This document shows, in pieces, positions 30,677 to 33,993 of a stretch of 33,993 nt of DNA; position 1 is the stretch's first letter; the number at the start of each line of letters is the position of its first letter. The DNA is from Candidatus Alangreenwoodia gallinarii. Its GTDB lineage: Bacteria; Bacillota; Clostridia; Peptostreptococcales; Anaerovoracaceae. The DNA lies in NCBI GenBank assembly GCA_904398315.1, contig CAJFPD010000122.1:1-33993 (forward strand), given 5' to 3'. The notes below the pieces were generated by a model that was not told the DNA's origin, did no database searches, and worked only from the letters and a program-made list of their open reading frames with translations. The position numbers and the translations under genes are program-made.

Positions 30677-32911
30677 ATGAAGCAGAAAATACTCATGGTG
30701 ACGATGGCGCTGGGGATCGGCGGCGCGGAAACACATATCGTGGAATTATCGAAGGAGCTGAGCCGGCGGGGATATGAGGTGATCATAGCGTCAAACGGAG
30801 GAATCTACGTGGAGGAGATCCGCCGTTACGGCATCCGCCATTCGGAGATGCCGATGAACAGCAGGGATACGGCATCCATGATACGGTCTTATCGGCTTCT
30901 TAAGAAGCTGATCCTGGAAGAAAAACCGGATCTCGTCCACGCTCATGCGAGAATCCCCGCGTTTATCGCCGGGCTCGTCAGAAAGTCGGTGGACTTTCCT
31001 TTCGTCACATCGGCTCACGGCGTGTTCGATACGACGGGGATTCTGAAATATGTATCCAACTGGGGCGACCGGACGATCGCCGTCTCGGAGGATATCAAAG
31101 CATATCTGCGGGAGAAATATCACGTTCCGAGCCAGAATATCAAGGTGACGATCAACGGGATCGATACCGGAAAGTTCTCACCGGATATATCCGGTGAGAA
31201 GGTGGCAGCTGAGCTGGAGATCGATGAGAAAAGTCCTGTGATCTGCCATGTCAGCCGGCTCGATGACGAAACTTCTCTCTTTGCCGAGCAGCTCATCGAC
31301 TCGATGCCGGAGATTTCCTCCCGGATTCCGGATACGCAGCTTATCATCGCAGGCGGAGGGACTATGGAATCGCATCTCAGAAAACGTGCATCGACGATAA
31401 ACGATTCTATAGGACGCCGGGCGGTTATCATGACAGGTCCCCGCACCGATATCAATGAGATCGTCTCTCTCTGCGATGTGTTCGTGGGAGTTTCCCGGAC
31501 GGCTCTGGAAGCCATGGCCTGCGGAAAACCGGTGATCCTCGCCGGAGATGCCGGATATATGGGAATCTTCAGCAGGGACAAGCTGGCGGAGGCTAAGGAG
31601 GATAATTTCTGCTGCCGGGTCAGGGGACATTCCGTATCGGATGATCTGGTGTCGGATATCGTTCTCTGCCTGCAGAATACCGGATCGCCGCAGATGGCGG
31701 AGCTCTGCCGGTTTGAGAGGGAAGTGATTCAGCAGGAGTACTCCGTGGAAAAGATGACGGATGACTGTATCGAAGTCTATGAGAAAGCGGTCCAAAAACC
31801 GTTTCGGATCGTGATGAGCGGATATTACGGCTTCTCCAACGCAGGCGATGAGGCGATCCTGAACGCGATTCACCGCAATCTCATGAAGCTGTCTCAGAAT
31901 CTCAAGGTAAAAGTGCTGATTTCCAATCCGGAAAAGGCAAAAGAAATCTATGATTTCGACATGGTGGATCGCTTCCACATTTTCAGCCTTCTGAGAGCTA
32001 TCCACAGATGCGATCTGTTGATCTCCGGCGGCGGAAGCCTTTTGCAGGACAGGACCTCCACGAAATCTATCATGTATTATCTGACGGTCATGAATCTGGC
32101 AAAATTCATGAAGAAAAAGGTAATGCTGTACGCCAACGGCATCGGTCCCGTCATCAAGCCGGCGAACCGGCGGCGCGTATGCGCCGCCGTGAGCAGAGCG
32201 GATCTGATCACGCTGCGGGATGAAAACTCTGTGGAAGAGCTCCGCAGCATGGGTGTGAACAGGGATGACATGTATGTGACGGCGGATCCTGTCTTCACGT
32301 TTGACTGTCTGTCCAAAGACCGGGCGGCCGGCCTCCTGAAGCAGGAGAGAATACCGGACGACCGGCCGTTCGTGGGCGTATCTCTGCGGAACTGGTACAA
32401 TCTTCCGGGGTTTGCTGAAAAGATCGCGGTGATCTGCGACGAAATTTACCGCCGTTATGACAGAAACATCGTCTTCATCGTCATGCAGACGCCGAATGAT
32501 ATCAAGATCAGCCGCAGGGTGCAGGAACTGATGGAATCTCCTTCCTATATCCTGCCGAACCGCTACAGCACGGATGAAATCATGGGCATGGTGGGCTGCG
32601 CCGATTTTGTCATCTCCATGCGGCTTCATACGCTGATCTTCGCGGCTCACATGCAGGTGCCGACGCTGGGACTGGTGTACGATCCGAAGGTGAAATATCA
32701 CCTGAAATCGCTCGCTATGCCGTCCATGGGCGATGTGGAGGCTCTGGACACGGAGCAGGCCCTGCGCTGTGTGGAAGATATGGTGAAAAACAGAGAATCT
32801 TATGTCCGCATTCTGGCCGAAAAATCGGAGGAACTCCGGAAGCTGGCCTGCAGAAACGAGGAACTGCTGGTGGAACTCATCAACCGCGAGCTGGCTGCGC
32901 GGGAAGAGTGA
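30677..32911 (+). CDS. csaB: Fused GT4 glycosyltransferase and CsaB-type polysaccharide pyruvyl transferase
   Basis: This 744-residue two-domain protein combines a GT4-like part with a pyruvyl transferase. Residues 1 to about 365 are GT4-like (LGIGGAETHIVELSKEL, VHAHARIPAFIAGL, INGIDTGKFSP, GVSRTALEAMACGKPVI). The first Glu of EX7E is replaced by Val, so activity of this half may be unusual. From about residue 376 the protein is a CsaB-type pyruvyl transferase: MSGYYGFSNAGDEAILNAI, LISGGGSLLQDRTSTKS, YANGIGPV, and a C-terminal SMRLHTLIFAAHMQVP. CsaB adds ketal pyruvate to secondary wall polymer, the modification SLH domains bind. AGGAGG lies 16 bases before the ATG, too far to be ideal, and no closer start is in frame. 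Last gene of the wall cluster. Confidence 0.9.
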   Translation: MKQKILMVTMALGIGGAETHIVELSKELSRRGYEVIIASNGGIYVEEIRRYGIRHSEMPMNSRDTASMIRSYRLLKKLILEEKPDLVHAHARIPAFIAGLVRKSVDFPFVTSAHGVFDTTGILKYVSNWGDRTIAVSEDIKAYLREKYHVPSQNIKVTINGIDTGKFSPDISGEKVAAELEIDEKSPVICHVSRLDDETSLFAEQLIDSMPEISSRIPDTQLIIAGGGTMESHLRKRASTINDSIGRRAVIMTGPRTDINEIVSLCDVFVGVSRTALEAMACGKPVILAGDAGYMGIFSRDKLAEAKEDNFCCRVRGHSVSDDLVSDIVLCLQNTGSPQMAELCRFEREVIQQEYSVEKMTDDCIEVYEKAVQKPFRIVMSGYYGFSNAGDEAILNAIHRNLMKLSQNLKVKVLISNPEKAKEIYDFDMVDRFHIFSLLRAIHRCDLLISGGGSLLQDRTSTKSIMYYLTVMNLAKFMKKKVMLYANGIGPVIKPANRRRVCAAVSRADLITLRDENSVEELRSMGVNRDDMYVTADPVFTFDCLSKDRAAGLLKQERIPDDRPFVGVSLRNWYNLPGFAEKIAVICDEIYRRYDRNIVFIVMQTPNDIKISRRVQELMESPSYILPNRYSTDEIMGMVGCADFVISMRLHTLIFAAHMQVPTLGLVYDPKVKYHLKSLAMPSMGDVEALDTEQALRCVEDMVKNRESYVRILAEKSEELRKLACRNEELLVELINRELAAREE

Positions 32912-33038
32912 GGATGTGCCGGTTTGGATAAAATGGGAGTGCGGCAGCCCGGACGGATAAGGATGTATCGGCTCCGGCCCGGACAGCGTGTGCTTCCGGG
33001 CTCACGGGCGGGAGAAAGACAGCACCGCATATCACGGC

Positions 33039-33067
33039 TTGTAACGGAGCGGAATGCGGAGTATAAT
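33039..33067 (+). promoter_or_regulatory. Promoter-like element upstream of a terminator
   Basis: TTGTAA (33039-33044), a 17-bp spacer and a perfect TATAAT (33062-33067). Transcription would begin near 33074, just before the hairpin at 33079. The gap 32912-33239 holds this element and the terminator but no gene. Confidence 0.4.
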
Positions 33068-33078
33068 CGGAAAGAGAC

Positions 33079-33118
33079 AACGGTGTCTCCCTGAAAAAGG
33101 GGGATGCCGTTTTTTATT
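33079..33118 (+). terminator. Intrinsic terminator after the wall-polysaccharide cluster
   Basis: The arms AACGGTGTCTCCC and GGGGGATGCCGTT pair over about 13 bp, with three G-U pairs, and run into TTTTTTATTT. It closes the cluster that starts at murJ. Confidence 0.82.
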
Positions 33119-33239
33119 TCCCGGCGGATTCGCGCGGAAGATATATCCGGAATAGATCGCATAACCGCCACATTGATCCGGAAAGTTTTAGATTGATGAG
33201 ATACAGGAAATCGATGGGATACCGGAAAAGGAGGAAAAA

Positions 33240-33968
33240 ATGAGAAAACCCGTAATAGGCGTCATGCCTCTGATGGACGTGGAAAGAGAAAGTTACTGGA
33301 TGCTTCCGGGGTATATGGAGGGCATTCTCGAAGCGGGAGGAATACCTGTGATGTTTCCTCTCACACCGGATCGGGCGGTTCTCGGCCAGCTGGCGGAATC
33401 CTGCGACGGTTTTCTGTTTACCGGCGGACACGATGTATCGCCGGAAATCTACGGGGAGGAAATTCTGCCTGTCTGCGGAGAGCTGTGTCCGCAGCGGGAC
33501 GAGATGGAAAAAGCCGTACTGCAGGAGGCTCTGCGGGATGACAGGCCGGTTCTGGGAATCTGCAGAGGAATACAGTTTCTCAACGCGTTTCTGGGAGGGA
33601 CGCTGTATCAGGATCTTCCTTCACAGCATCCGTCAGAGACCGGACACCATCAGTCGCCGCCTTACGACAGACCGGTTCACGATGTGAAAATCGAAAAGGG
33701 AACACCGCTGCACGCGCTGCTGGAAAAAGACCGGACAGCCGTCAACAGCTACCATCATCAGGCGATCCGAGAGACGGCGCCGGGGCTGGAGGTGATGGCA
33801 TATTCGGAAGACGGTCTGGCGGAGGCCGTCCGTATGCCGGATCAGAGCTTTGTTTGGGCGGTACAGTGGCATCCGGAATTCTCCTTCCGCACGGATGAAG
33901 ACAGCGGAAAGATCTTCCGCGCCTTCGTGGAAGCGGCGGAGAGGAAAATGGAGGGGAGAGTCGGATAA
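33240..33968 (+). CDS. Gamma-glutamyl-gamma-aminobutyrate hydrolase family protein (peptidase C26)
   Basis: This 242-residue class-I glutamine-amidotransferase-like hydrolase is of full family length. Cys108 is the nucleophile (VLGICRGIQFLNAFLGG), and the His211-Glu213 pair is in VQWHPEFSF. FLFTGGHDVSPEIYGEE is the oxyanion-side motif, and NSYHHQAI is typical of PuuD-like enzymes. These cut gamma-glutamyl bonds, for example gamma-Glu-GABA in putrescine breakdown, but no other puu gene lies here, so the substrate is open. ATG 33240 follows GGAGG closely. The gene is complete and ends 25 bases before the window edge. Confidence 0.9.
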   Translation: MRKPVIGVMPLMDVERESYWMLPGYMEGILEAGGIPVMFPLTPDRAVLGQLAESCDGFLFTGGHDVSPEIYGEEILPVCGELCPQRDEMEKAVLQEALRDDRPVLGICRGIQFLNAFLGGTLYQDLPSQHPSETGHHQSPPYDRPVHDVKIEKGTPLHALLEKDRTAVNSYHHQAIRETAPGLEVMAYSEDGLAEAVRMPDQSFVWAVQWHPEFSFRTDEDSGKIFRAFVEAAERKMEGRVG

Positions 33969-33993
33969 TACGGAGCAGGCGCCGGGATATACA

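Noticed and set aside
31178..32701. Long minus-strand open frame (507 codons) opposite the GT4-CsaB gene
   Set aside because: Composition is His/Arg-rich with no motifs, and the plus strand has clear conserved domains throughout.

Overview
This window looks like chromosomal DNA of a Clostridia-class Bacillota, most likely a Lachnospirales-type anaerobe. The grounds are strong AGGAGG-type ribosome sites, an HrcA/CIRCE operator, a SigI/RsgI sigma/anti-sigma pair, SLH-domain surface proteins with a CsaB-type pyruvyl transferase, and clostridial forms of IlvD, MgtE and MurJ. The taxonomic placement is inference. I saw no mobile element, CRISPR array, tRNA or rRNA.

Layout. 1-3461: the 3' part of a BlaR1-like M56 membrane metalloprotease, its BlaI-type repressor in reversed gene order, a secreted protein of unknown function, and what looks like a frame-disrupted SLH gene. 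3531-4634: a terminator, a perfect CIRCE operator, a long leader and an Hsp20 chaperone. 4687-9643: a LysR regulator divergent from two ABC half-transporters whose ATP-site residues show a heterodimer with one degenerate site. 9729-11268: metY with its own promoter and terminator. 11312-11926: two tandem minus-strand paralogues, small and cysteine-rich, of unknown function.

12226-18276 is the most interesting part. It runs sigI, rsgI, a lipoprotein carrying a second copy of the RsgI extracellular domain plus six 45-bp tandem repeats, a VTC-type polyphosphate polymerase domain protein, a DUF4956 membrane protein and a membrane-anchored CotH-family kinase. The same bipartite motif, GTTACCCCG-N18-CGTAATCT, lies upstream of both sigI and the lipoprotein gene and reads as a pair of SigI promoters. 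This suggests a self-amplifying, membrane-sensed regulon that controls an envelope polyphosphate/protein-phosphorylation module.

18299-25188: ilvD (minus strand), divergent from mgtE with overlapping promoters, then a MazF without a visible antitoxin, a small exported protein, and a large secreted phosphodiester glycosidase with three SLH domains. 25265-33118: a cell-wall polysaccharide cluster (MurJ-type flippase, O-antigen ligase/polymerase-like protein, GT4 glycosyltransferase, two DUF4330 proteins, and a GT4-CsaB fusion). CsaB-type pyruvylation of wall polymer is the known anchor chemistry for SLH domains, so this cluster and the SLH glycosidase plausibly work together. 33240-33968: a class-I glutamine amidotransferase-like gamma-glutamyl hydrolase.
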